Positions 16,510-25,147 of a stretch of 34,637 bases of DNA are shown here, in pieces. Below the pieces are notes generated by a model. It worked only from the letters and a program-made list of their open reading frames with translations, did not search any database and was not told the origin of the DNA. Made by a program: the position numbers and the translations under genes. Numbering within the stretch: the first letter of the stretch is position 1; the number at the start of each line of letters is the position of its first letter. The DNA comes from Microcaldota archaeon (GTDB taxonomy: Archaea > Micrarchaeota > Micrarchaeia > Micrarchaeales > CABMGC01): assembly GCA_021848025.1 (NCBI GenBank), contig JAJZND010000013.1:22174-56810 (forward strand), read 5' to 3'.

Positions 16510-16638
16510 TTTAATAGATGCAGCTAAGGGTTGTTTATTTATCTCTATTCTAAATGTGGTTTTTGGGATTAAGAACTGAAATTAAGGAGCAATTAAAAAA
16601 GAAAAAGAAATAAAAATAAGTTTTGAGCTTAAGTAGAT
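16510..16638. other. A/T-rich gap between converging genes
   Basis: About 130 bases. Contains an A-rich run and a possible 19-residue reading frame from 16554 ending in five lysines; nothing supports it as a gene. Confidence 0.4.
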
Positions 16639-16815
16639 TCAGGCTTCCTTTATAGCTGCTTTTACCTTTGCTGCCAGAGGTGCGTCTATGCTGGTTATGT
16701 TATGCGCTTTCCTCGCGTGGTTTGCTATCTTCTTCATGAGGGCGTCTTCATTGCTCGCCTGGGCCTCAAATCCGCAGTCCATCCCGATGTCTTTGCATGC
16801 AAATTTTTTGGACAT
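16639..16815 (-). CDS. DUF1059 small protein
   Basis: 58 residues, translated by me from the minus strand: begins MSKKFACKDIGMDCGFEA and ends AAKVKAAIKEA. The pattern CKDIGMDCGFEAQASNEDALMKKIANHARKAHN is the DUF1059 signature, with two cysteines and the HARKAH stretch. Function unknown; widespread in archaea and bacteria. A TATA box (TATTTATAAAC on the minus strand, about 16845-16855) lies about 30 bases before the ATG at 16815, supporting a real, leaderless, single-gene transcript. Confidence 0.88.
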   Translation of the reverse strand: MSKKFACKDIGMDCGFEAQASNEDALMKKIANHARKAHNITSIDAPLAAKVKAAIKEA

Positions 16816-16960
16816 TTTTACACCATTAAGCCCTATGGTATTTGGTTTATAAATAGCAATGCATGCTTATGGAGGCATATTTATTGCTTTCTATTTTGCA
16901 AAAGCATAAATAAGCAGTATCGTTGGCTTCATTTATCCTAGTAAATCATTATTCTCTGAA

Positions 16961-17002
16961 AACCGAAATAAAACCGAAAAAATTCACAGCTTATTTATAA
17001 AT
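16961..17002 (+). promoter_or_regulatory. Promoter with tandem ACCGAAA element, secreted protein gene
   Basis: ACCGAA at 16962-16967 and 16973-16978, 11 bases apart (one helical turn), then TATA box TTTATAAAT at 16994-17002, then the ATG at 17032. The same arrangement recurs before the membrane-bound HTH gene at 19136-19175 with spacing equal within one base. Confidence 0.6.
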
Positions 17003-17031
17003 TGGGCGGCAATCCATCTGTTGGTGAGAAT

Positions 17032-17601
17032 ATGGCCAAAATTGGAAGAATAGGATTTGTGATGGCAGCAATGGCAGTTATGTCAGCGGCGCTGCTTTCA
17101 GCTGCTATGGCTGCCTCGCTAGGCATAAGCGGCAATCTGGGCATCAGCGTAAACGCGACGCAGCAATCGGGTTTAGGCAATTCCGCTTCCGCAGGAAGTA
17201 TCTTTAATCAGAATGCTGCTGCAAATGCCGGCTCAGGCACAGGCTTGAACGCGAGTTCAGGCATCACAGTAAATACAGCTGCCAAAGTCTCTTCAGCGGT
17301 AAATGTAGCTACAGATGCAATGGCAAACGTTATTGCAGGCGTATCAGGAGATGGCAGTGAAGTGAACGGCGGCGCAGGCGGCGCACTTGCTACAGAAGAT
17401 GCAGGCTCAGGTTCCAACATTTACTCTTCGCAGCAGGCAAACAGCTCATTTGCAGGATCTGAAAACCAAGCAGCAAATGCGAACGCAAGCGTCAATGCAG
17501 AGGCCTCACAGGGCTCTGATATCGGCAGCATACTGGCCCAGATACAAACGCTATTGGATGGGGTAATGGTAGGAATAAGCACAACATTACACTTAGGGTA
17601 A
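17032..17601 (+). CDS. Secreted Ala/Ser/Asn/Gly-rich low-complexity protein
   Basis: 189 residues from the ATG at 17032, which fits the TATA box at 16994-17002. Residues 1-28 form a signal peptide (MAKIGRIGFVMAAMAVMSAALLSAAMA) with AMA before the cleavage site. The mature part is almost only Ala, Ser, Asn, Gly, Val and Gln, with no cysteine and few charges, loosely repeating (QQSGLGNSASAGS, NQNAAANAGSG, NANASVNAEAS), and ends in an amphipathic helix-like QIQTLLDGVMVGIS. Several N-glycosylation sequons. It resembles beta-rich or amyloid-like surface proteins in composition only. A strong hairpin terminator follows. Confidence 0.75.
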   Translation: MAKIGRIGFVMAAMAVMSAALLSAAMAASLGISGNLGISVNATQQSGLGNSASAGSIFNQNAAANAGSGTGLNASSGITVNTAAKVSSAVNVATDAMANVIAGVSGDGSEVNGGAGGALATEDAGSGSNIYSSQQANSSFAGSENQAANANASVNAEASQGSDIGSILAQIQTLLDGVMVGISTTLHLG

Positions 17602-17631
17602 ACCTCCACACCTAAGAAACTAAGCCTAATT

Positions 17632-17662
17632 GGCAGGTGCTGCTGCACCTGCCCTCTTTTTT
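17632..17662 (+). terminator. Hairpin with T run after the secreted protein gene
   Basis: GGCAGGTGC (17632-17640), loop TGCT, GCACCTGCC (17645-17653): nine perfect pairs followed by CTCTTTTTT. It looks like a bacterial-type intrinsic terminator and may stop transcription from both the secreted gene and the convergent phosphohexomutase gene ending at 17680. Confidence 0.75.
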
Positions 17663-17679
17663 ATTGCTTATGCAAGCAG

Positions 17680-19056
17680 TCAGTGCGCGTTTACGGCTTC
17701 AGTAGCTCTGTTGAGCTTTTCGGTAGCAACCTTAACCAGGCTGTCGAGATCTTCCTTTGATTTTGCTTCTGCTATGAGGCGCAGGTTTGGAGATGTATTA
17801 GACGCCCTTATGAGGAACCAGCCCTTATCCAGACGGGCTTTCACTCCGTCTAGCACAGATATTTTAAAACCGGCATTGGCTAGGTCCTGCTTTAGATATT
17901 CTACAATCCGGAATTTGATACCTTCTTCTACAGGTATCTCCATGGCAAATGATTCGTAGTTTGGTAATTCTGCAACAAGCTCTGAAAGCTTCTTTCTGCG
18001 TTCCGACATTATATGCGCAATTCTTGTTGTTGCGAAGAGCGGGTCATCCGCATTCCTTGCTTCTGAAAAATACATATGGCCGGATATCTCGCCTCCCAGC
18101 ACCGCTTTTTCCTTTATCATTTTTTCTGGAATAAATGCTCTTCCCACAGGGCTTATAAACCCTTTTGCACCTTTCTCGTTTATTGCCTCCTGCACAGCAT
18201 CCGAGCAGCTTACTTCGTACACAACACCGTCGCCTTTCTTTACCCAGTTTTTTACCATAAGCGCTAATGCCATATCGCCTCTCAGAACCTTCCCCTTATC
18301 ATCTACGAAGATGCCCCTGTCACCATCAGCATCAAATGCAATTCCAAAATCCAGCCCTTTCTCCACGACAAGGTTTTTAAGTTCGGATATTGACTCTGGC
18401 TTTGGTTCCGGGGTTCTTCCTGGGAAATTCCCATCAGGGAAGTCGTTTATGCTTACGATTTCCGCTCCGGATTTTTTCAATATGTCCTTTGCCAGACCGG
18501 AATACGAACCATTGCCAGGATCTATTCCTATGCTCAATCCTTTGAGATCTCCGGCTTTAGAGACTATGAATGCAGTATAGCTCCGTATCGTCTCGCCTGC
18601 AAAATCCTTGACAGAACCTTTACCCGTGTATTTCTTTGCACCTTTTTGCGCTAGTTCCTTTACCTTCTCAAGGCCTGTGCCCATCCCCATCACATGTGCG
18701 TCTTCAGAGTAGAGCTTGAAGCCGTTCCATTCCCTGGGATTGTGGCTAGCAGTTACTATGGCTCCTCCATCAAAATTGAATTCTGTAAGGCAAAAATCTA
18801 TGACAGGCGTGGGAACCACGCCAAGATCATATACATTTGCGCCTGATTCAACAATCCCAGTTTCCATCTCTTTCTTGAGAGCTATTGTACTAACCCGTAC
18901 GTCGCCTGCCAATGCCAGTTTTTTCCCTGGCCCTATAAGATTGCCAAGGGCATTGCCTATGAGATATGCCGTTTCTTCAAAGATATCTCTTGAATATATG
19001 CCGCGTATGTCATAAGCCTTGAATATCTGATCCTTTACTTTACTTTCGGAGTCCAT
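17680..19056 (-). CDS. Phosphomannomutase/phosphoglucomutase
   Basis: Moves phosphate between C1 and C6 of hexoses, feeding nucleotide-sugar and glycan synthesis. 458 residues, normal length. Four-domain alpha-D-phosphohexomutase: catalytic serine S104 in TASHNP, metal loop DADGDRG (D242, D244, D246), sugar-binding GGEISGHM (321-328) and phosphate-binding RASNTSPNLR near the C-terminus. The GEISGH form fits PMM/PGM rather than phosphoglucosamine mutase. A TATA-like AAATATAAAAG lies on the minus strand about 25 bases upstream. It may serve the same surface glycosylation as uppP. Confidence 0.94.
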   Translation of the reverse strand: MDSESKVKDQIFKAYDIRGIYSRDIFEETAYLIGNALGNLIGPGKKLALAGDVRVSTIALKKEMETGIVESGANVYDLGVVPTPVIDFCLTEFNFDGGAIVTASHNPREWNGFKLYSEDAHVMGMGTGLEKVKELAQKGAKKYTGKGSVKDFAGETIRSYTAFIVSKAGDLKGLSIGIDPGNGSYSGLAKDILKKSGAEIVSINDFPDGNFPGRTPEPKPESISELKNLVVEKGLDFGIAFDADGDRGIFVDDKGKVLRGDMALALMVKNWVKKGDGVVYEVSCSDAVQEAINEKGAKGFISPVGRAFIPEKMIKEKAVLGGEISGHMYFSEARNADDPLFATTRIAHIMSERRKKLSELVAELPNYESFAMEIPVEEGIKFRIVEYLKQDLANAGFKISVLDGVKARLDKGWFLIRASNTSPNLRLIAEAKSKEDLDSLVKVATEKLNRATEAVNAH

Positions 19057-19135
19057 AATAGCAGTACTACATGGGCTTTTATATTTATTATGATTGCAGG
19101 TTTTATGATCTTCTTTATGCCCGGGAAACCTAAAA

Positions 19136-19175
19136 ACCGAAATAAAACCGAAATAAAATGGCAGAATTTATAAAT
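19136..19175 (+). promoter_or_regulatory. Promoter with tandem ACCGAAA element, membrane-bound HTH gene
   Basis: ACCGAA at 19136-19141 and 19147-19152, again 11 bases apart, then TATA box TTTATAAAT at 19167-19175. The 18 bases from the first repeat are the same as those before the secreted protein gene (AACCGAAATAAAACCGAAA). The distance from first repeat to TATA is 31 bases here and 32 there. The likely transcript start near 19195-19200 leaves a leader of about 80 bases. Confidence 0.6.
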
Positions 19176-19279
19176 CATTTCTGCCAACTCTTCATGTTAT
19201 ATGTTTACCAATTGGATGGCGCCCCAGGTGCAGAAGCAGGGCTTATGCGGAGCTGCCATAGCGAGTTTGGTCGATATTG

Positions 19280-20902
19280 ATGACAAAAAACGGTCAGACA
19301 AAAAAGAAGATATTAGATATGCTTAGGGAAAGGCAGATGACTCTCACAGATATATCTGAGAGATTGAATCTGGCGCCCTCAACTGTTAGCCAGCATTTGA
19401 AGGAACTTCTTGCGGTAAATGCTATACGCGAAGTGGAGACGGAATACAACAGGAAATGGAAATATTATAGGCCTGTAGACGCATTTGATCCGCTTGGTTA
19501 TGGCAATGAGAACAAACCAAGGGTCATACAGAACCGTGCGAGATATTATTTAGCCATTCTTATAGCAAGCCTCGCAATCATAGGCGGTGCCAGCTATATC
19601 ACACTTTTAGGCTCCGGCCACTATATTAGTAGTTTGGGAAACCAAAGTGCGAAATCGCATAATTATTCTGCATCGCCATCTGGATACAGCAAATTCTACG
19701 TGCAGCTTACCGATCCGCCAGTTGTGCCGCATGGCACTGACTCTTTACTGCTTAATTATTCAGGAGTAGGATTACTTGTAAAATCCATTGCCAATGGGTC
19801 TATGGGCATGGAAAGGTTCGAAGTGAATGGAGGTGTGAATTTGCTGAACCTTACTAACAGCTCTAAGACTATTGCTGTAATCAATATTTCCAGCACTGAA
19901 AAGATAATGGCAGTGGAATTATTTGTAAGGAACATAAGCATAGGCATAAACAATGGCACTTACAGTGTTATTGCCTCTTCCAAGATTATAAATGCCACAC
20001 TCAATGCAAGTGCAAACGAAAGCTACGGAGCTTTGCTGGATCTGCGCCCGCAGGTGTTGGAGCTTTATGGCGCAAACACAACGTTTGTATTCATACCGCA
20101 GCTCACGGCTGTGGCGCTAAATAAGATAAGTTACATTTCGGGTTCGCAGAATGTTTCGCAGGCGGAGGTTGGAAGTGTAAGGCCATTGCCGCATGGGGTG
20201 AATCTGAAAATAAATAATACAGTGTCTATACTTAACCTTTCGGTTTACACTTCCGGAGAAGGACTTTCAAATCTAAGCGTATTAGTGAGGAACAATGGCA
20301 ACTCTGAAGTCGATGTGAAGAGGATCACAATAACCGGGAAAATGGATGAAGAGCCTTATAAGGCTATATTGCAAAAACTCGAGAGGATCGCCAATTCAGA
20401 ACTTCCGGTAACTTCCGCTACGAATGCAACACTGTTGAATATCAGCACTGCATCTGCCGCGCATCTGAAATCAGGTACAGCAAATAGCCTCGCAGTATCT
20501 GCAAGTATCAATGCCTCAGCATCGTATAATATTACCGCCGCTTCCATTAAAAGTACAGGGGCGCATTCAGACAAGGTAGCCAATATCTCGATTTCAGTCG
20601 CATCCAATTCTACCCTCCCCAATCTGTCAGGAATACTCAATTTTTCTAGAAATTACGGGGACCAGATAAGCTTCATTGTAGAACAGAACGGCAGCCTTGA
20701 AGTACCGTATACGTACGGCCAGGTAGCTTCTGGCAAAGGCCTGAAACTTATGCCAGGACAGGAAGCAGAGCTCGCATATAATGGGATTCTCTGGGTTGAT
20801 GGCGGCCAGAAGGAGGTTTACATGCTAAACAATCAGACTTATGAGGTGCAGGTGTTTACAGCCAGCTCCCAAAGTGCGTCTGCCTCGGCCAGAGCAAAGT
20901 AG
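19280..20902 (+). CDS. Membrane-anchored HTH regulator with large outside domain
   Basis: 540 residues from the ATG at 19280 (TTG one codon earlier). Residues about 5-70 form an ArsR/MarR-like winged helix: KKKILDMLRERQMTLTDISERLNLAPSTVSQHLKELLAV, then the wing EVETEYNRKWKYYRPV. One transmembrane helix follows (about 92-112, YYLAILIASLAIIGGASYI). The remaining 430 residues are outside, Ser/Asn/Ala-rich, with many N-glycosylation sequons and no cysteine that I saw. The topology is that of ToxR/CadC-type one-component sensors. The gene shares its promoter element with the secreted protein gene, suggesting self-control. It ends 3 bases from the convergent infB stop. Confidence 0.8.
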   Translation: MTKNGQTKKKILDMLRERQMTLTDISERLNLAPSTVSQHLKELLAVNAIREVETEYNRKWKYYRPVDAFDPLGYGNENKPRVIQNRARYYLAILIASLAIIGGASYITLLGSGHYISSLGNQSAKSHNYSASPSGYSKFYVQLTDPPVVPHGTDSLLLNYSGVGLLVKSIANGSMGMERFEVNGGVNLLNLTNSSKTIAVINISSTEKIMAVELFVRNISIGINNGTYSVIASSKIINATLNASANESYGALLDLRPQVLELYGANTTFVFIPQLTAVALNKISYISGSQNVSQAEVGSVRPLPHGVNLKINNTVSILNLSVYTSGEGLSNLSVLVRNNGNSEVDVKRITITGKMDEEPYKAILQKLERIANSELPVTSATNATLLNISTASAAHLKSGTANSLAVSASINASASYNITAASIKSTGAHSDKVANISISVASNSTLPNLSGILNFSRNYGDQISFIVEQNGSLEVPYTYGQVASGKGLKLMPGQEAELAYNGILWVDGGQKEVYMLNNQTYEVQVFTASSQSASASARAK

Positions 20903-20905
20903 ATT

Positions 20906-22669
20906 TTATTCGTTTTTTGGCTTCCTTGCTTTTGCTTTGACCGCTGCGGTCTTCTCGAGGAGGGCTTTCTCTTCATTGTCAAGCATATCTGTAAATTTAT
21001 ACCTAAGTGCCCTCTCGTTCTCATCATTGATGAAGACGTAAAGGGTTTCATTCTCCTTTATCTGCCTTCCGAAAGTCACGCCATCCATCGAGATCGCCAC
21101 ATTTGAGCCTGTCTTGGCTTCTTTCAAGCTGATGCCATTGTCCTGTATCTCTTTTACAGCACCTATTACCTCGCCTTCTTCATTCATTAGTGACCAGGCG
21201 GGGCGGAGCCTTCCAGATTCAACCTCTATCCCGAAGACAGCAGGGTGGGAGGCGCGGAAGCAGGAATTCGGCAGTACTTTTATTCTTCCAGGAAATATAA
21301 GAGCGCGGTTTATGGCCTCGCTCTCGCCCTTCTTCTGAACCGCAAGCCACTCTTTGTAGTCATCTATCAGTTTGTATATTATATTGCCGCTGATTATGTT
21401 GATTCCGGTAGTGTATGCTTCATTCTTCGCGTCGTCTTCTATCTTTGTGTTAAATGCGAGTATGACCGAGCTGAATGGATCTGTGGCTCTCATGGAGAAT
21501 GCGTCAAGCACATCGCGTTTTGTCACATTCCCTATTCCCTTTTTGCTTATGCTTACACCTGCATCTTTAAGCAGCTTTGATATTGCTTCTATTCCACCTA
21601 TTGTATCTGCCTTAAGCAATATCCCTGATTTTTCAACGTTGAATACCTCGGATATCTCTGACTGTATCTCGCGCTCGTAATCCTGCGCTTTTGTGGATAT
21701 TATCAGTGAACCCGGCAGTGCGTCCTCCAGGCCGTTGGCGCTTATCTTCACTCCCGAAGCAGCGCTTACTTTATCTAAATAGAAGAACTTGCTTGCCGAT
21801 TCCCTCATCTCCTGAAGCGGCTTGGGCTTGAGAAGAGCACGCACTTTTGCCATGCCTATTCCCGAAATGGTGGCAAACGCTATAGTCTCATTGACGCTAA
21901 GAGTGCCGTCATAAAGTATAACGTCTATTGTTGAGCCGAGCCCCTTTTCCTCCTTTTTTTCTATAATGCTGCCTTTGGCAGGTCCATCTGCATTGGTCTT
22001 GAGCCTCGCTTCAAGAAAACGCTGGGAAAGACCTGTCGCATAGAGCAATAGCTCTGCTATACCTTCTCCGGTCTTGGCGCTTAGAGGAACTATCAGCACC
22101 TCCTTGGTGAAATCCTTTACCCTGTCGAACCTTTCGGCATTGAAGCCAAGCTCGCTGAGCTTTCCTACCAGGTCGTATATGCGTCCTTCCAGATCTGCAG
22201 AGACGCTCTGCTGCTGCTTTTCCAGCGTCTCGAGGAAAGATTGCGTGGGATTCTGTCGCCAGCCTGTGATTAGGTCTATCTTGTTGGCTGCAAGTATGAA
22301 AGGCGTCTTGTAGTCTTTCAATATTTCAAGAGACTCGTATGTCTGCGGCTCGAAGTTCTTTGACACGTCAACTACAACTATCGCAAGGTCCGCTACCGAG
22401 CCTCCGCGCTGGCGGAGATTGGTAAATGCCTCATGGCCCGGAGTATCTATGAAGAGCAGGCCAGGTATGGTTATGTTTACATTGAATTTGGAGAGCAGCG
22501 GCCCGCATATCTTCTTTATCACATCTATAGGCACTTCGCTTGCGCCTATGTGCTGCGTTATGCCTCCTGCTTCCCTGTTTGTTATGGTGGTGTTGCGTAT
22601 CTTGTCAAGCAGGCTTGTTTTACCATGGTCTACATGTCCCATTACAACTATTATAGGCTGCCTTATCAT
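20906..22669 (-). CDS. infB: Translation initiation factor aIF5B (IF-2)
   Basis: GTPase that promotes subunit joining and initiator tRNA placement. 587 residues, the usual archaeal length without the long bacterial N-terminus. G1 GHVDHGKT (11-18), G3 DTPGH (75-79) and G4 NKID (129-132) are intact. Switch I GGITQHIGA and the later domains (LLKADTIGGIEAISKLL, and VFGIEVESGRLRPAWSLMNEEGEVIG) are in order. No intein. Divergent from ndk across 69 bases that hold both promoters. Confidence 0.97.
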   Translation of the reverse strand: MIRQPIIVVMGHVDHGKTSLLDKIRNTTITNREAGGITQHIGASEVPIDVIKKICGPLLSKFNVNITIPGLLFIDTPGHEAFTNLRQRGGSVADLAIVVVDVSKNFEPQTYESLEILKDYKTPFILAANKIDLITGWRQNPTQSFLETLEKQQQSVSADLEGRIYDLVGKLSELGFNAERFDRVKDFTKEVLIVPLSAKTGEGIAELLLYATGLSQRFLEARLKTNADGPAKGSIIEKKEEKGLGSTIDVILYDGTLSVNETIAFATISGIGMAKVRALLKPKPLQEMRESASKFFYLDKVSAASGVKISANGLEDALPGSLIISTKAQDYEREIQSEISEVFNVEKSGILLKADTIGGIEAISKLLKDAGVSISKKGIGNVTKRDVLDAFSMRATDPFSSVILAFNTKIEDDAKNEAYTTGINIISGNIIYKLIDDYKEWLAVQKKGESEAINRALIFPGRIKVLPNSCFRASHPAVFGIEVESGRLRPAWSLMNEEGEVIGAVKEIQDNGISLKEAKTGSNVAISMDGVTFGRQIKENETLYVFINDENERALRYKFTDMLDNEEKALLEKTAAVKAKARKPKNE

Positions 22670-22738
22670 AAGTCACCACGCAAGATTTAAAGGTATATAG
22701 ATTAATAGTAAACAAAAATACTTTATATCAGTGAGATT

Positions 22739-23302
22739 ATGGAAAGATGCCTTGTTTTGATAAAACCTGATGGAGTTGAGAGGGCGCTTATAGGAAAGAT
22801 AATAAGCAGATTCGAGGACGCGGGACTTCAGATTGTGGGTTTGAAGCTTATGAACGCCAGGAAAGAGATGGTGGAAAAGCATTATACTGATGATGAAGGG
22901 TGGCTTGTTTCAGTGGGAAAGAAGGCCAAGCAGTCTGCTATTGACAAAGGGGAGGTGGTAACTGAGACTGAGAAGGAGATAGGAATCAGGGTCAGAAAGG
23001 CACTTATTCATGAATTGACGCGAATGCCTATAGTCGGCTTCGTACTTGAAGGCAATTCTGCAGTTGATGTTGCGCGGAAGATCTGCGGCGCAACTGAGCC
23101 CAGAAAGGCAGATCCGGGCTCAATACGCGGAATGTATGCCAGCGACAGCTATTCGCTTGCAGATATCAAAAAACGGTCCGTAAGGAACCTGATCCATGTT
23201 TCAGAGAGCCCTGAAATTGCGGAGAAGGAGATAGAGATATGGTTCAGCAAGAGTGAGATATGCGCATATGAACGGGCAGATGAAAAGGCAATGTACGGCT
23301 AA
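22739..23302 (+). CDS. ndk: Nucleoside diphosphate kinase, long form
   Basis: Transfers phosphate from NTPs to NDPs through a phosphohistidine. 187 residues versus about 150 for the common form. Catalytic H153 in RNLIHVSES, and the N-terminal CLVLIKPDGVERALIG. Two insertions explain the length: about 24 residues at 52-90 (EGWLVSVGKKAKQSAIDKGE...) and a short one before the active site (SYSLADIKKRSVRN). I know similar long forms from CPR bacteria and DPANN archaea, which supports the lineage guess or a transfer. Confidence 0.94.
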   Translation: MERCLVLIKPDGVERALIGKIISRFEDAGLQIVGLKLMNARKEMVEKHYTDDEGWLVSVGKKAKQSAIDKGEVVTETEKEIGIRVRKALIHELTRMPIVGFVLEGNSAVDVARKICGATEPRKADPGSIRGMYASDSYSLADIKKRSVRNLIHVSESPEIAEKEIEIWFSKSEICAYERADEKAMYG

Positions 23303-23317
23303 TTGAAGGATAGCTTG

Positions 23318-23620
23318 CTACTGTAAGCTTATCCTTGCCTCTTCTGTAATCATCTCCGGAATCCAGGCAGGATCCCATACAAGATCTATGTTTACTTTTC
23401 CTACCCCTTCGAGATGTTCAAGCCTGAGCTGGACATCGGCAAGTATGATGCTGGTAACCGGGCACATTGGGCTCGTCATGGTTATCTTAAGGTCTATGTC
23501 ATTGCTTTCACTTACAGCTATCCCATAGATGAGGCCCAGATCGACTATATTAAGACCTATCTCAGGATCAACAGTGCCCTTGAGCGTCTTGGTTATCTGA
23601 TCAACTGTTATGTTTGCCAT
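23318..23620 (-). CDS. DUF59/MIP18-family Fe-S assembly protein
   Basis: 100 residues. Conserved segments VDPEIGLNIVDLGLIYGI and TMTSPMCPVTSIILADVQ with the reactive cysteine C53, and the ending VWDPAWIPEMITEEAR. Family members (SufT, PaaD, MIP18) help place Fe-S clusters in target proteins. Probably works with the IscU/SufU scaffold at 5084-5497. Convergent with ndk; short leader before the ATG at 23620. Confidence 0.92.
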   Translation of the reverse strand: MANITVDQITKTLKGTVDPEIGLNIVDLGLIYGIAVSESNDIDLKITMTSPMCPVTSIILADVQLRLEHLEGVGKVNIDLVWDPAWIPEMITEEARISLQ

Positions 23621-23745
23621 ATATAGAAAATAGGTCCGAATTCCTATTTAAACATGATGTTGAATCTGATGAAAGCAAATGCTAGGCAGCATGCTTCTTG
23701 CGCAGGTATCTGGTTGCCAGTGTCCATCTGTTGAAGAAGAGTCTT

Positions 23746-25143
23746 TCACTTGCTGCTTTCAAGCTCGGCCATCCTTCTGGTCCATTTCTCTGCCACTTCC
23801 TGGGCCTTCTCTGCGGCTATTCCCACATATTTGGAAGGATTTCTTACTATTGACATCTGCCTCGCAGTGAATTTTTTAAGGTACGGCTGTAAGCTCTTGT
23901 CTTTCAGCACAAGTTCTGTCAGCAGCTTGCCTGTTTTATATGACTCGTCTGCCAGTTTGCCAAGATACTCGTGAGAGTTTGGGTGTCCATACGTTGAAAG
24001 AAGAAGATGCAAAGGCTCTGCAAGCGCCTTGTCAGAGGAGATATTGAAGTTCTTGAGCATGTTTTGCTGATTAGGCTGAATATTTTCAGATATCCGTATC
24101 GCCCTTCTTACCGCATAGTCAAACTGATCCATAATTTGTGGTATATACCGCTGCGAAGCGGAATTGGTCAGATCTCGCTGGTGGTCGGATATCTGGTCAA
24201 GATGCATCATTAACATATATGGCATGGTCGCCTTCCACAGGCTTTTTATATTCTCAAGGCCAACCGGATTTGCCTTGTGTGGCATTGTAGAGGATCTTGA
24301 AACATCTTTGCCTCTGGGCTGGCCTATCTCTGCTATTTCCGGCCTTTGAAGGTTGCGCAAGTCATCCGCCCAGTTGGCCAGTATGGTAAAGCTGCTTATC
24401 ATATGATGCATAAGGTCGGCCATTGGCTCCTGCTGTACTATCTGGGTGGAAATTTCAGTAGCCTTCAGTCCAAGCTCTGACAATACCTCCTCTTCGAACT
24501 TCTCTGGATCGTCTACAAAGAGAGATAATGCGTTGTACGCACCAACTGCCCCGGAAAACTTTCCCCTCAGATCAAGAACTGCATCTTTTACCTTGAGTAT
24601 CTGGTTGCCGAATCTGCTAACGTACCATGCCATGCTGAAGCCGAATGTTATAGGCTCGGCATGCTGCAGGTGCGTCCTGCCGATCTGCAATGTGTATTTT
24701 TCCTTCTCTGCGATGCCTATCCACAATTTTTCAAGAGTAATCATATCTGGCAGTATGATATTGTTGAATGCGTCCTTGTAACGCAGCATGTTGGCCGAAT
24801 CCACTATGTCGCATGAAGTTGCAGCCCTATGCACGCCGGCAGCGGCTTCACTGCTGACATTTCTGCGAATCACGTTCACCTGCGCTATTATGTCATGGCC
24901 TGTCTTTGCTTCCTCTTCGTAGACCTCCTTTGCCCTTACCTTCTCTGAAGCTTTTTTAATTTCTGCTGCCGATGAAGTACTTATCATGCCTCTCTTCGCA
25001 AGTACGATTGCGAGTGCAGCCTCTACCTTCGACTTGTATTTTACATACGCCTCCTCTGAAATGTAGGGTATAAGCTCCTTTACGAAGTATCTGTAGTCTG
25101 ATGGAGAAATCAGGTCATACACGGAAACATTTTCATCTCTCAA
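23746..25143 (-). CDS. purB: Adenylosuccinate lyase
   Basis: Acts twice in purine synthesis, splitting SAICAR and adenylosuccinate with release of fumarate. 465 residues. Signature SRSSTMPHKANPVGLEN with the catalytic loop serine (S284-S285), GRTHLQHAEP (H158, H161) and TGHDIIAQ (H83). No ATG opens the frame: a TTG at 25143 gives MRDENVSVYDLISPSDYRY, and a GTG at 25122 gives the more usual short start before YDLISP. It begins 4 bases after the small frame at 25148-25414. Confidence 0.95.
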   Translation of the reverse strand: MRDENVSVYDLISPSDYRYFVKELIPYISEEAYVKYKSKVEAALAIVLAKRGMISTSSAAEIKKASEKVRAKEVYEEEAKTGHDIIAQVNVIRRNVSSEAAAGVHRAATSCDIVDSANMLRYKDAFNNIILPDMITLEKLWIGIAEKEKYTLQIGRTHLQHAEPITFGFSMAWYVSRFGNQILKVKDAVLDLRGKFSGAVGAYNALSLFVDDPEKFEEEVLSELGLKATEISTQIVQQEPMADLMHHMISSFTILANWADDLRNLQRPEIAEIGQPRGKDVSRSSTMPHKANPVGLENIKSLWKATMPYMLMMHLDQISDHQRDLTNSASQRYIPQIMDQFDYAVRRAIRISENIQPNQQNMLKNFNISSDKALAEPLHLLLSTYGHPNSHEYLGKLADESYKTGKLLTELVLKDKSLQPYLKKFTARQMSIVRNPSKYVGIAAEKAQEVAEKWTRRMAELESSK

Positions 25144-25147
25144 TGCA

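Noticed and set aside
16554-16613. 19-residue frame MWFLGLRTEIKEQLKKKKK
   Set aside because: Very short, in an A-rich gap, no promoter or homologue that I recognise.
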